Virus record (IMG/VR): IMGVR_UViG_3300019730_000004
Coordinates: 1-33,224 of that record
Reading direction: 5' to 3' (one strand)
From: a virus
DNA: 33,224 bases
Shown here: piece after piece, positions 7,771 through 17,700 of the stretch
How the letters are laid out: every line of letters starts with the position of its first letter
Position numbering within the stretch: the first letter of the stretch is position 1
Translations under genes and position numbers: made by a program
The notes under the pieces: model-generated
The model's database searches: none
Told to the model about the DNA's origin: nothing
Seen by the model: the letters and a program-made list of their open reading frames with translations, nothing else

Positions 7771-8565
7771 ATGCATGTACACGGAAGTGGAGAAAACGGA
7801 AGTCTAGATGTAAACGTACAGGATCAAACAACAGAAATAATTGATTTGCATTTAGGGCAGACAATACAAGTAATAACTATAGACGCAAACACAAACATAG
7901 ATGATACGGCTATAATAATTGCAAGTGCATCTGAACCAACAGACGGAAACGTCGTGTGTTTAAAAGAAGGCACAGCGTTTTATCAAGGTGAAATACTTGC
8001 ACATAGCTCAGCTGGTGCCGGAAAGTGGAACATATCATTAGATACACCGCTTGATTATGCTTACACTACTGCCGGTGGTTGCAGTGAAATAAACATAAAC
8101 TTAGCAATTGACGGTAGTGTTACGCCTGTTAGTTTTCAGGTTTCACCTTCAGGACTTTCAGCAGGTGTCAAGTGGGATGTTGTAAGAGTTATGTTCCAAA
8201 TAGTTGATGCAGAAGCAATGGACGATGGAAAGTTCGGTGGAATAATTGGCGGATTAACTAAAGGTATAGTTATACGACATAAAAATGGAATCGTTAAAAA
8301 CATTTTTAACGTTAAGACAAATGGGGATTTTGCTGCACACTGCTTTGATGCAACATACGTAGACGCAACGCAAGGCCCAAGTGGAAACTATGCAATAAGG
8401 GTACGAAGAACATTTGGTGGCCAAAGCAAAAATGGCGCTGTTGTTAGATTGGCAGAAGATGGAACAGAGGATTCAGATACTTTTGAAGTTATAGTTCAAG
8501 ACGATCTTACCGGCTTGGTTAATTTTCAGGTTATAGCACAGGGACACGTGGTAGACGAGAGGTGA
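7771..8565 (+). CDS. Conserved virion structural protein, neck or tail region (264 aa)
   Basis: Starts MHVHGSGENGSLDVNVQDQT, an opening I recognise from phage structural proteins that sit between capsid and neck genes in Firmicutes phages. The rest is beta-rich with many polar and small residues and no coiled coil. AAAGGAGTG precedes the ATG. The location right after the capsid unit suggests a decoration, tail-tube-like or connector role; which of these cannot be decided from sequence alone. Confidence 0.7.
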   Translation: MHVHGSGENGSLDVNVQDQTTEIIDLHLGQTIQVITIDANTNIDDTAIIIASASEPTDGNVVCLKEGTAFYQGEILAHSSAGAGKWNISLDTPLDYAYTTAGGCSEININLAIDGSVTPVSFQVSPSGLSAGVKWDVVRVMFQIVDAEAMDDGKFGGIIGGLTKGIVIRHKNGIVKNIFNVKTNGDFAAHCFDATYVDATQGPSGNYAIRVRRTFGGQSKNGAVVRLAEDGTEDSDTFEVIVQDDLTGLVNFQVIAQGHVVDER

Positions 8566-8569
8566 TTAA

Positions 8570-9538
8570 ATGCCAACAGCACAACAATTAATATATGACG
8601 CAAGGGCTTTAATTGACGAATACGTTGAGGAGGGGGTTGTAATAGCCCCCGAAGACGTGGCAACAATTGAGGCTAACGGATTAAGATTCCTTAATATGGG
8701 ACTTCAAGAAGCCTATACTGAAGCTAGAGAGTACGCAGAGTTTGAAATACTTAATAAGAAGATTCCTAATCTTTTAGGCTCTCAGTTTAACATTGAAGAG
8801 TTTATAGGAGAGGACCAACATTACCCACAAACTGGTGAAGGCTCAGTAGGTGCGAAAAGCTATTTTTTCACATTGGATAGTGACGCTATCGTCTATATTA
8901 GAGAGTATGACGGTGCAACATGGAACATAATAGATACATTGACGCTTACACCAACAGAGGAAACGGATTACAAGGGGGCTATAACACCCACAGACCCGTC
9001 TTATCCTATTGAGTTAGTGTTTAGTGGCACAACGTATTATAGGCACTTAAATCGGTGCTTATATAGCTATCCTTTCAAATCTGATGCTATACCTGATTAT
9101 AAAGCATGGAGAAGATATGACATGCCTAGTAACTATGGCCAACTTGATAAGATTGTCGCTGAGTTTACCTATAAGGAATATGTCATAGATAATGTTTACA
9201 AGTGGGAAGGCTTCAACACATTAGCAGTTGACTATGACTACGATGGTAAGTTGAAGGTTATATATAAGCCTATTCCAGAAGAGATAACAGATCTTTCGGA
9301 AACTGTAGAAGTAAACAACACAAAGGCATTGCAATTTATAGTATTTTTTATTGCTGCTAAACTTGCCACAACTGAAAACACTGATTTAGTTAGTTTTTAC
9401 GAACAAAAAGCAAATGAAATGAGAGCAGAAGCATTCAAAGGTCAACCAGCCGGAGAACAACCAATAAATGACGTTTACTTTAGTTCTGATAGTGTAAACT
9501 ATTACGGAGGTTATCGCTATGGCTACATTCACCGCTAG
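8570..9538 (+). CDS. Head-tail adaptor (neck protein)
   Basis: Probable ring protein that binds the portal and connects the tail. The C-terminal helices (NNTKALQFIVFFIAAKLA followed by FYEQKANEMRAEAF) match the pattern of podovirus adaptor and tail-tubular-A proteins, in which a helical core follows a beta insertion. The N-terminal helix LIYDARALIDEY is also typical. Residues about 95-160 form a beta-rich insertion. Its last 20 bases overlap the next gene. Confidence 0.7.
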   Translation: MPTAQQLIYDARALIDEYVEEGVVIAPEDVATIEANGLRFLNMGLQEAYTEAREYAEFEILNKKIPNLLGSQFNIEEFIGEDQHYPQTGEGSVGAKSYFFTLDSDAIVYIREYDGATWNIIDTLTLTPTEETDYKGAITPTDPSYPIELVFSGTTYYRHLNRCLYSYPFKSDAIPDYKAWRRYDMPSNYGQLDKIVAEFTYKEYVIDNVYKWEGFNTLAVDYDYDGKLKVIYKPIPEEITDLSETVEVNNTKALQFIVFFIAAKLATTENTDLVSFYEQKANEMRAEAFKGQPAGEQPINDVYFSSDSVNYYGGYRYGYIHR

Positions 9539-11351
9539 GAAAAAGCCAAAACCTATAAAGATTGATAAGTTTTTTGGTGCTAACGAAGCTGTTGGGGAAA
9601 CTGAGGTTAACCCTGGCGAGTGGATTAGTGGCTTTAATGCGAGAGTAACAAAGAATTATAAAATGCAGAAAAGACCTGGGCATCATACTTTCATAGATTT
9701 TGGTAGTGGAAATGTGCAGGGCCTATGGTATGGTACGCTAGACGGTGATGTTATTATGCTTGTGTGTTGGGATGGTGACGTTTATAGGTATGACATGTCT
9801 ATAGATACTGACACAACGGCTGTAGCTGATTTGATAACCGAAGGAACAGTGACGATCATAGGTAGCATATCTGACACTAAGACCTGTATAACGTACTTTC
9901 AAGACAAGATATACTTTTTAAATGGTGCAGATTATAAAGAATATGACGGCTCAGTCTATCAAGATGTAGTCGCTTATATACCCACAGTTGTAATAGCGTC
10001 ACCTCCAGCCGGTGGAGGTACATTGTTTGAGGAAATCAACTTACTTACTGGACAGAAGTCACAGACATACGTAGGGGATGGCTCAAGCACGTTGTATCAG
10101 CTTGCAGAGACTTCTATTGATGTTGATACAGTGCTTTGCAGTATCAATGGAGTTTCAAAGACTGAGGGCGTTGATTTCACTGTTAATAGAACATTAGGGC
10201 AAGTTACGTTTACAGTCGCACCTATTCTTAATGCAATCGTCATTATAACTTGGGTTAAAGAAGTAGCGGGAAATGATAATTTAGTTAAAAACCATAAGTA
10301 CATGGTTGATTTTGGTGTACAAAATGATACTAACTTGTTTATATGGGGTAACCCTAATGAACGAAACGTATTTAGGTTTAGTGGAATAGCAAAGGCTAAT
10401 TACTTTCCTGCCAATTCATTTGTTGGAGTAGGCTCAACAGAGTTTTTTATCACTGATCTTAAGGCATCACAGCAGAATTTAATGGTGTTTAAAGAAAAGG
10501 CAACTTTTATTGTCAATCCAACAGTTAATCCTAACTTTTCTGATAATGCAGGACTTAACCCATTTAACTATGGTTATCAAGATCTTAATGAGAGGGTTGG
10601 AAATCTAGCCCCTAAGATGGTACAATTAGTAGAAGATACACCTATTTCTCTTGATGGATTTTCATTTTGGCAATGGGGAATCACTAATGTTGAGTTGCAA
10701 AGAAATACAAGGGTTATATCTGATAGACTCAAACTCAGTTTGAAAGTTCTCAACTTAAGAAATGCTGTAACTTTTAACTATGAGAACCAAAAAGAATATT
10801 GGTGTAATGTTGATTCAACTGTTTATATTTGGAACTATGGCAACGACACAATGTATAAATACAGTGATATACAAGCAACACAGTTTATAGACGCTGATGG
10901 AGTCCCTTATTATGGTTCTAACGGAACAGTCGAGAAGATAAGCGAAGATTTTCTTGCTGACGGTACAGTACTAGGTGATACAATCCCTATGAAGATATAC
11001 GGTGGGTTCCTAGACTTTGACGCATTAGAATATCGAAAGATGATGCGTGACCAATGGTTGTCTATTAGACCGGATTCAAGAACAAGCGTACAAATCAAAT
11101 TTATTACCGATAGGATAAATGAAGAAAGTGCAAAGTGGTATCCTGTTGAGTATAAACTAATAGACTTTGACAATATTGATTTTGATGATTGGACGTTTCT
11201 TACAAATAGATCAGCGCAAGTCAATAGAATCAGAGGAAAAGTCAAGAAGTTTACTTATGTACAATGGGTAATGGAAAATGACACAAACAACGAAACATTG
11301 ACAGTTCTTAAATTGTTGATGCAAGCGCAAACTAACGGATATTCGAGGTGA
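9519..11351 (+). CDS. Tail hub / stabilisation-type protein, probable beta-propeller (610 aa)
   Basis: The N terminus (a basic ARKKPKPIKIDKF segment, then GANEAVGETEVNPGEW and QKRPGH) and the long beta-rich body with repeated aromatic blades (VQGLWYGT, VYRYDM, KEYDGSVYQ) fit phage stabilisation proteins of the P22 gp10 / T7 tail-tubular-B type. The protein would form the tail tube or hub below the adaptor. GGAGG is placed six bases before the ATG at 9519, inside the end of the upstream gene. Confidence 0.75.
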   Translation: MATFTARKKPKPIKIDKFFGANEAVGETEVNPGEWISGFNARVTKNYKMQKRPGHHTFIDFGSGNVQGLWYGTLDGDVIMLVCWDGDVYRYDMSIDTDTTAVADLITEGTVTIIGSISDTKTCITYFQDKIYFLNGADYKEYDGSVYQDVVAYIPTVVIASPPAGGGTLFEEINLLTGQKSQTYVGDGSSTLYQLAETSIDVDTVLCSINGVSKTEGVDFTVNRTLGQVTFTVAPILNAIVIITWVKEVAGNDNLVKNHKYMVDFGVQNDTNLFIWGNPNERNVFRFSGIAKANYFPANSFVGVGSTEFFITDLKASQQNLMVFKEKATFIVNPTVNPNFSDNAGLNPFNYGYQDLNERVGNLAPKMVQLVEDTPISLDGFSFWQWGITNVELQRNTRVISDRLKLSLKVLNLRNAVTFNYENQKEYWCNVDSTVYIWNYGNDTMYKYSDIQATQFIDADGVPYYGSNGTVEKISEDFLADGTVLGDTIPMKIYGGFLDFDALEYRKMMRDQWLSIRPDSRTSVQIKFITDRINEESAKWYPVEYKLIDFDNIDFDDWTFLTNRSAQVNRIRGKVKKFTYVQWVMENDTNNETLTVLKLLMQAQTNGYSR

Positions 11352-11355
11352 TGAA

Positions 11356-12717
11356 ATGGCTAAGAAACCATTAACGCAAGCTACATACGCTGTTAATAAC
11401 ATTCAGAACGAAGCCGACCAGGTTAAAGGCGAAGCTGCTAGACTTAAAGCCGCTTTTGACCAAACTGGGGCAGACGCAAAGACACATACTAATAATACAT
11501 TGCTTGTAGAACTTCAAGCCGAAACCCCAAACGCAACAGGGGCCAACGCAATCGGCTCAGAAGCAATCATGGACATTGGCATTGATAACGTAGGTGACGA
11601 ACTTAAGTCAGCTAAGACACAGATTGACGACAAATATGATAAAACCGAAGTTTATAGCAAGACTGAGTTGGGTTCTGTAACTGACGGTGATAGTGGTGCT
11701 GATAAAATTGGCATGACGCCTATTGCTGAGACAGGAGCATCTAATAGGGTTCAATCAGTTATAGAAGCCCTTATAACACGAATTAAGTCTATTACAGACG
11801 GCTCTAGTGGTGCAGACTTAGTAGGAGCAACAACTATTACTGGCATTGTAGGTAACACAGTTCAAACAATACTAGAAAATCTAAAGACTTACATTGATAG
11901 CCAAGCGCCACTCAATATCCCTGACGATTCAATAACTAACCAAAAGATGGCCCCAGGCAACAAGATAAGCAATAAGAATTATTTGATTAACGGTAATTTC
12001 CAAGTAAATCAGCGCGTTGTCTCTGGTACGGTTGTTTTGGCGGCTGGAGAATATGGACATGACAGATTTAAGGGCGGTTCAAGTGGTTGTACTTACATTT
12101 TTGCAACTTCTAACGGCATTACAACGTTGACGATAACTGCCGGTTCATTAATTCAAGTCATAGAAAGTAGTTCTCTTGTTTCTGATGACTATACTTTATC
12201 TTGGGATGGTACAGCCCAAGGAAAGATTGGTGCCGGCTCTTATGCAGACTCGCCTATTACCGCTAGTGTTACAGGCGGCTCGAATTTGAGTATTGAATTT
12301 GATGATGGAACTTTGTCACTTGCTAAATTTGAACTTGGTGATAAATCAACACCGTTTGTTCCTAAGACCTATGCGGAAGAGTTGAGAGATTGTCAAAGAT
12401 ATTATGAGGTTCTTGATTATACTGATACGACACAATTTATAGGGGCAGAATTAACATTTTATGACAGCATAACAACCGGTGTTGTTAGTGGTATCAAAAT
12501 GGCAGTTCCCAAGAGGACAGACGCGCCAACCGTTACAGTCACAGGTCTAAAATATCGTAGAGTAGGCGTGAGAAACGACATTACTGTAACGACAGTTTAT
12601 GTTATAAGCACAAGCGTAACAATAAGGGGGACCGTAGCCACAGCTAGAACTATCGGAGACTCATATCCTTGCGAAAGTACTTCAAGTACATTAATAACAA
12701 TCGATGATGAGTTGTAA
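11356..12717 (+). CDS. Tail fibre / receptor-binding protein
   Basis: An N-terminal helical region (about residues 10-60) is followed by two related segments, TDGDSGADKIGMTPI and TDGSSGADLVGATTI (about 110-165), then a beta-rich distal domain. The NYLINGNFQVNQR ... YGHDRFKGG segment and the ELGDKSTPFVPKTYAEELRDCQRYYE segment are widespread in tail-fibre and side-fibre proteins of Firmicutes phages. The C-terminal 100 residues are probably the receptor-binding head. It sits directly after the tail hub and before XkdW/XkdX-like genes, which usually follow fibres. Confidence 0.82.
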   Translation: MAKKPLTQATYAVNNIQNEADQVKGEAARLKAAFDQTGADAKTHTNNTLLVELQAETPNATGANAIGSEAIMDIGIDNVGDELKSAKTQIDDKYDKTEVYSKTELGSVTDGDSGADKIGMTPIAETGASNRVQSVIEALITRIKSITDGSSGADLVGATTITGIVGNTVQTILENLKTYIDSQAPLNIPDDSITNQKMAPGNKISNKNYLINGNFQVNQRVVSGTVVLAAGEYGHDRFKGGSSGCTYIFATSNGITTLTITAGSLIQVIESSSLVSDDYTLSWDGTAQGKIGAGSYADSPITASVTGGSNLSIEFDDGTLSLAKFELGDKSTPFVPKTYAEELRDCQRYYEVLDYTDTTQFIGAELTFYDSITTGVVSGIKMAVPKRTDAPTVTVTGLKYRRVGVRNDITVTTVYVISTSVTIRGTVATARTIGDSYPCESTSSTLITIDDEL

Positions 12718-12729
12718 GGAGGCCAAATC

Positions 12730-13044
12730 ATGAATCATTATATAAGACTTAGCGAACAAAACCACATAGTAAAGGGTTTTTCGGATGCCTTTGAGGAACC
12801 GCTTGAAACTGATATTATTATTAACGCCGAAGGTGACAGGCACTTTGAATTGAATGGTGTTGTCAACCCATCTTTATTCGATGATAACCAATGTCCATTG
12901 TATGAGTATGATAATGGCATACTGGAATTGACAGGTGAAGAAAAACAAGCGTGGTTAGATGCACAGCCAAAGCCACAAAAAACAGAGTTAGAGATAATTA
13001 AAGACGCAGTAGACCGACTTATTATTGACAGTTTGGGGGTTTAA
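12730..13044 (+). CDS. XkdW-like fibre-associated protein (104 aa)
   Basis: The segment GDRHFELNGVVNPSLFDDNQ and the following acidic helix (ELTGEEKQAWLDAQP) match XkdW-type proteins that sit after tail fibres in Bacillus and Clostridium phages, where a fibre-chaperone or fibre-associated role is assumed. TAAGGAGG lies upstream of the ATG. The next gene is XkdX-like, the usual partner. Confidence 0.7.
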   Translation: MNHYIRLSEQNHIVKGFSDAFEEPLETDIIINAEGDRHFELNGVVNPSLFDDNQCPLYEYDNGILELTGEEKQAWLDAQPKPQKTELEIIKDAVDRLIIDSLGV

Positions 13045-13045
13045 C

Positions 13046-13162
13046 ATGTTTGAACGATTAAAAGCACTTTATAATGACGGCAAGATTACAGCAGAACATC
13101 TTAATCGAGCGGTACAAAAAGGCTGGATTACAGAAGAACAGAAGAACGAGGTGATTGGATAA
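13046..13162 (+). CDS. xkdX: XkdX family protein (38 aa)
   Basis: A tiny protein with the pattern MFERLKALYNDGKIT then A-V-KGWITEEQ, diagnostic of the XkdX family. Function is unknown. GGGGGT is upstream. The stop overlaps the next ATG (TAATG). The gene fills an otherwise empty 117-base gap exactly. Confidence 0.85.
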   Translation: MFERLKALYNDGKITAEHLNRAVQKGWITEEQKNEVIG

Positions 13163-14691
13163 TGGCTTTAAAGCAATTTTTTGACCCTAAAAAAGGTATT
13201 GTTATATCAGCAAAAGAAGCCCCAGCAGGGACCACGCCATACGATCCGTCTATGGGAACAAGTTTATCAAAGCTGAGAGAATCAGTTGGATATAATGAAA
13301 GTTTGAAAAAAGGTTTGGCAGAACAACAAAGTAAGCAGCTGCAAAAGAACCTGCAAGCAGCACAACGTAAAGGGTTTAGCACAAAGCAATTAACAGGATT
13401 CAGAGAAGGAACGCTTGACCCTGCGACTGCTACACCTGAAAAGCCTAGTGTAGACGTTAGCAAGCTGTCAGTAGCCAAAGCACCAACGGAACAGCCGAAA
13501 CAGACGATTCAAGAACAGATTAAAGAAGCGAAGGTTAATAAAGCGGTTGAAGGTTTTAAAAAGGCATATGAGCAGACTAGTGGTAGGCTAGGACAAGAAA
13601 AAGCATCGTTAACGCCTAGATTCCTAAAAGAACGTAGAGGACTAGAAACCGAAGCGGCTATGGCAGGTAGACGTGGAGAAGTCGCAAGGGCCACAGGTGG
13701 ACTAGGACAAGCAGGAGCGGTTGGACAATCTCAACTAGGGCTAGACGTTGCTAAGATGGGCGCTATTGGTAGTCTTGCGGAGCAAAAGCAAGCACTTACC
13801 GCAGATATCGAACGTAGACAGTCAGAAGCACAGTTACTTCGTGACCAAGGAATAGCAACAGCGCAGAGTGACGCAGAGATTGCATTGTTAACCCAACAAC
13901 TTAGAGATCTTGAAAGTGCAGAAACGCAAACAAGGCAAGATACACTTGCAACACTTGGTGCATATGGTGCAGATTATCAAGCGAGAATTAATGAACTTCA
14001 AAATGACGGTGATCCATCTAATGATTGGGTAATACCATTCCTTCAAACTGCTAGACAAGAGAAGATACAAACGCAAGGTCTTGACCCTATAACAGGACAA
14101 CCACTACAAACTGGAATCCAATACACTGTACCGCAAGCATTAGAAGCGTATAGACTCGGTATAAGGTCACCAGAGGTTATGGCCGCACTTAGCGAAGGTG
14201 GACTTATCACAGCGCCTACAGGAGGCGGTGGAGGTGGTGTAGCAACACCTGAGATAACAGACGCACAAGTATTAACCAACATGTCAGCTATTAGAGGTAT
14301 GCTAGACACAGCCGGACTGACTGGTCAACAGGCTATTAACTACTTATCATCTAACTCACAGGGACTTATCAACAAGTTTGGCCGTGAAGCATTTGACGCT
14401 ATGACTAATGAGTTGTTTCAAGGAATGCAACCTGTAGACCCTGTTGAGCCACCACCAGTTGAAGAACTTCCAAGAGATGTTCAAAACATATTAGAGGCTC
14501 AATATACTACAACAGATACAAAAGGTAAAATGATTGTCAATAACGATGCTATGTATGAGGCTGTTAATGCATTATACGAAAGTGGAAACATCAGCGAAGC
14601 ACAAGCACGTAGGGCTATTGGCTTATACAGTTTAACAAAACCTGTGCCATTGGTGCCAGGAGGCGTATATATTCCAAGTCAATACGAATAA
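13162..14691 (+). CDS. Internal virion / ejection protein A (509 aa)
   Basis: Probable DNA-ejection protein carried inside the capsid. Residues about 45-260 are rich in Ala, Gln, Lys and Glu and strongly helical (many QS, QA, LA repeats), with a Gly/Ala-rich patch AGRRGEVARATGGLGQAG near 175-195. A glycine run (GGGGGG) near residue 355 separates a C-terminal domain. Such helical Ala/Gln-rich proteins in this position are typical of podovirus inner-core proteins. No lytic transglycosylase motif is seen. AACGAGGTG precedes the ATG. Confidence 0.65.
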   Translation: MALKQFFDPKKGIVISAKEAPAGTTPYDPSMGTSLSKLRESVGYNESLKKGLAEQQSKQLQKNLQAAQRKGFSTKQLTGFREGTLDPATATPEKPSVDVSKLSVAKAPTEQPKQTIQEQIKEAKVNKAVEGFKKAYEQTSGRLGQEKASLTPRFLKERRGLETEAAMAGRRGEVARATGGLGQAGAVGQSQLGLDVAKMGAIGSLAEQKQALTADIERRQSEAQLLRDQGIATAQSDAEIALLTQQLRDLESAETQTRQDTLATLGAYGADYQARINELQNDGDPSNDWVIPFLQTARQEKIQTQGLDPITGQPLQTGIQYTVPQALEAYRLGIRSPEVMAALSEGGLITAPTGGGGGGVATPEITDAQVLTNMSAIRGMLDTAGLTGQQAINYLSSNSQGLINKFGREAFDAMTNELFQGMQPVDPVEPPPVEELPRDVQNILEAQYTTTDTKGKMIVNNDAMYEAVNALYESGNISEAQARRAIGLYSLTKPVPLVPGGVYIPSQYE

Positions 14692-14700
14692 GGAGATATT

Positions 14701-17700
14701 ATGGCTAGAGCATTAGACGAATTAATTAGAGGTAATAAGCCAAGAGCGTTAGATAAATTGTTACCTGACCAAGGCGTTAGCGCACTTAGAGAACAGATGG
14801 TCCAGGAACGTGGCTATGTTTCACAAGTCGCTAAACCGCCTGTATTTGGTCCTGTATCACAACCGACTACAACAACGCCATTACAGTTCTTGGGACGTCC
14901 TAAAACGCCTACAACGGTTCCTACAACACAACAAGCTATGGACCCTAGAGGATTGCAACAAGCTATGAAGACATCAGTTGCCGAGAGTGGTCGGACTTTT
15001 GGTACTGACATAAAAGAAGCCGTTCCATTTGTCGGTAAACAGCTTGTAGCAGGTGCATCAGATGTTGCCGGAGGCATCTTAAACCTTCCAAGACTATTGC
15101 ATACTGGCGTTAGAGAGGCCGGAGCAGGTATTGAAAGTGCTGTAACTGGTAAAGACGTACAGTTTAAAGGTGATGTTATTACAGATATTTTAGGTAAAGG
15201 CGTCGAGCAACAAGAGCAAGTGGGCCAGTATTACGGAAAAGCCGACACTCCTGTTGGTCGCGTTATTGGTGGTGCGATAAGATCAATCCCGCAGATAGCC
15301 CCTGTATTAGCTGGTGCAACTCCTGCTACTGGATTAGGCTTTATTGGTGGTCAAGCATTAGGCGGTGGAGCAAGAGACATAGAACAACGTGGCGGTTCTA
15401 CACTACAACAGATTGTCGGTGGTGGTGCTAAGGCTGGACTAGAAATCGCAACAGAAGTTGGACCTATCGGAAGATTGGCAGACATTGTTGGCGGTAAAGC
15501 TGGACTTAAGCAAGTCGGTAAACAAATGATTGAAGAGTTCTTCGGTGAGGGTATATCAACCGCGTTAAACCCTCTTATTGATCGTGCAGTCTTTGACCCT
15601 GACGCAGAGTTTGCAACAGCCGGAGAAATCCTTGAATCAGGTATTACAGGCTCACTAGCCGCGCTTATAACTGGTGGTTCAGCAGCTAAGATTAATTCCG
15701 CATTACAGGCGGCTAAAAATCCTACACCTGAAAACATTGACACACTTGTTAATGACGTAGAGATTGCTACAGGCCAAGCTATACCACCTGAAGCAGTTGA
15801 GCAAATGAAAGCAGAAGCACAGACTATAAACCAATTTAAAACACAGGAACAGTTAACACAAGCATTGCAACAACGTGGACTTGATGCAACTGGAACCAAA
15901 GCGGAGCAAAGAGCAAGGCTTAAAGATGCAATGGCTAAGCCTCGTAAGCTAGATGCATTGATAGAAAAACAAGCGCCTACTACTATGGCTGCGCAGATTG
16001 ACCAACCATCTATGGCAAGACCTGCATCACTTGTACAGCAAGAAGGTGTAAGAAAGACATTTGAATCTATACAGGCAAGCCCTATGGTATCAGAAGCCAT
16101 TAAGAAAAGCATGGACCCACAACAGTTTGTCTATGAAGGTATTACAAACGAAGAAACAATGGCACAAGCTAGAGACAATCTAGGTACAGCGCAAGACTTC
16201 TTACAAAAGCCAGTGGGTGAAGACTTTACAGCATTAGACACCGCTAGAGGTATTGAGTTAATGAGACAAGCCTCAAACCAAGGTGACTTTGATACATTCA
16301 ATAGGTTGGCACTTAAGCAAGCTGAACAACTTACAGAGGCTGGACAAGCCGTTCAAGCTGCGTCTATGCTTAGAAGAATGACACCTGATGGTTACTTGCA
16401 GTACTTGAATAGAGAAGTGTCTAAACTTAATGAAACTGGCAAACAAAAACAAGCCCAAGAAGATATAAGCGAACTTCAAAAAGCTATTGACAATGCAACA
16501 CCAGAACAACTAACGAAGATTGAAAACATCTTGAAAAAGCGTAACATTAAGTATAGCGAACTTACACCGGAAAACATACAAGAGTATATAGATCAAATCA
16601 AAGATAAATCAGGTATTGTAGAACTTACAGCAGATGAATCAAAATTTATATACGATAAGATCGCTGAGTCTCTTACACTAGAGGGCAGAGCAAAAGATAT
16701 TGCTATAGCAGAGGCATACAAAGTGTTTGAGGATAAGATCCCTGCTAAGAATAAAGACAAGGTGGCAGCGTTGCAAAGAATATCTATGTTGCTTAACGTT
16801 AAGACACAATCTAGGAACGTTCTAGGTAACTTGTTAATGCAAACAGCAGAGATAGGCAAAGAAGCACTTGCAATTCCTATTGATGTGGCATTGTCTAAAG
16901 TGACTGGTGAACGTACATTAACACCATATAGAGGCACAGACATAACGAGAGGTCTTCAAGGCGTTAAAAAGGGCCTTTATGAAGCATGGGACGATTATTA
17001 CAGAGGCATTAATACTAGACGTGATTCAGGTCAGTTTGAGACACGTTCCGGTAAGATATTCCCTACAGACACTAAGTTTGGGCCACTTAACGCAGTTAAT
17101 AAAGGGTTAAACAAAGCTAATGATTTGACATCGTTCTTACTGTCAGCAGGTGACCGACCATTCTTTGAAGCAACATATAACATGGAAAAGTCAAGGCTTG
17201 AAAGACTACCGCAGTATCAAGGCAAGCCTGATTTAGTTGAACAACAAGCATTGCAGACAGCAGAGGAAAGAACATTCCAAAACCAGTCAGCGCTTGCAAA
17301 ATCAGCAGTTGAAATCAGAGAAAAGGCCGGACTGTTTGGGCGATTAGTATTACCATACGCCTATACACCTGCTAACATCACTGATAAGGTGTTTGACTAT
17401 TCTCCACTTGGCTCTATAAGAACCATCGGTAAGAATGTAGTCACTGATATTAAGCGTGGTGAGTTCAACCAACGAGAGTTTGCAGAACGTGCATCAAGGA
17501 ACCTTACAGGATCAGCACTAATGTATCTAGGTTATATGTTGGCTAAAGCTGGCATTATCACAGGCGCTTACTCAGAGGACAAAGACGAACGAGAGTTCCA
17601 AAAGTCTATAGGTATACAAGATTATGCATTCACTGACGGAAAGACTCAATTCAACTTTGACTGGGCACAACCTATAGCAGTCCCCTTTGCTACAGGAGCG

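Noticed and set aside
15351-16112. Long minus-strand frame of 253 codons
   Set aside because: It is the antisense of the ejection-protein gene, has no ribosome site, and its Ser/Cys/Ala-rich sequence is the usual artefact of antisense to Gln/Ala/Thr codons.
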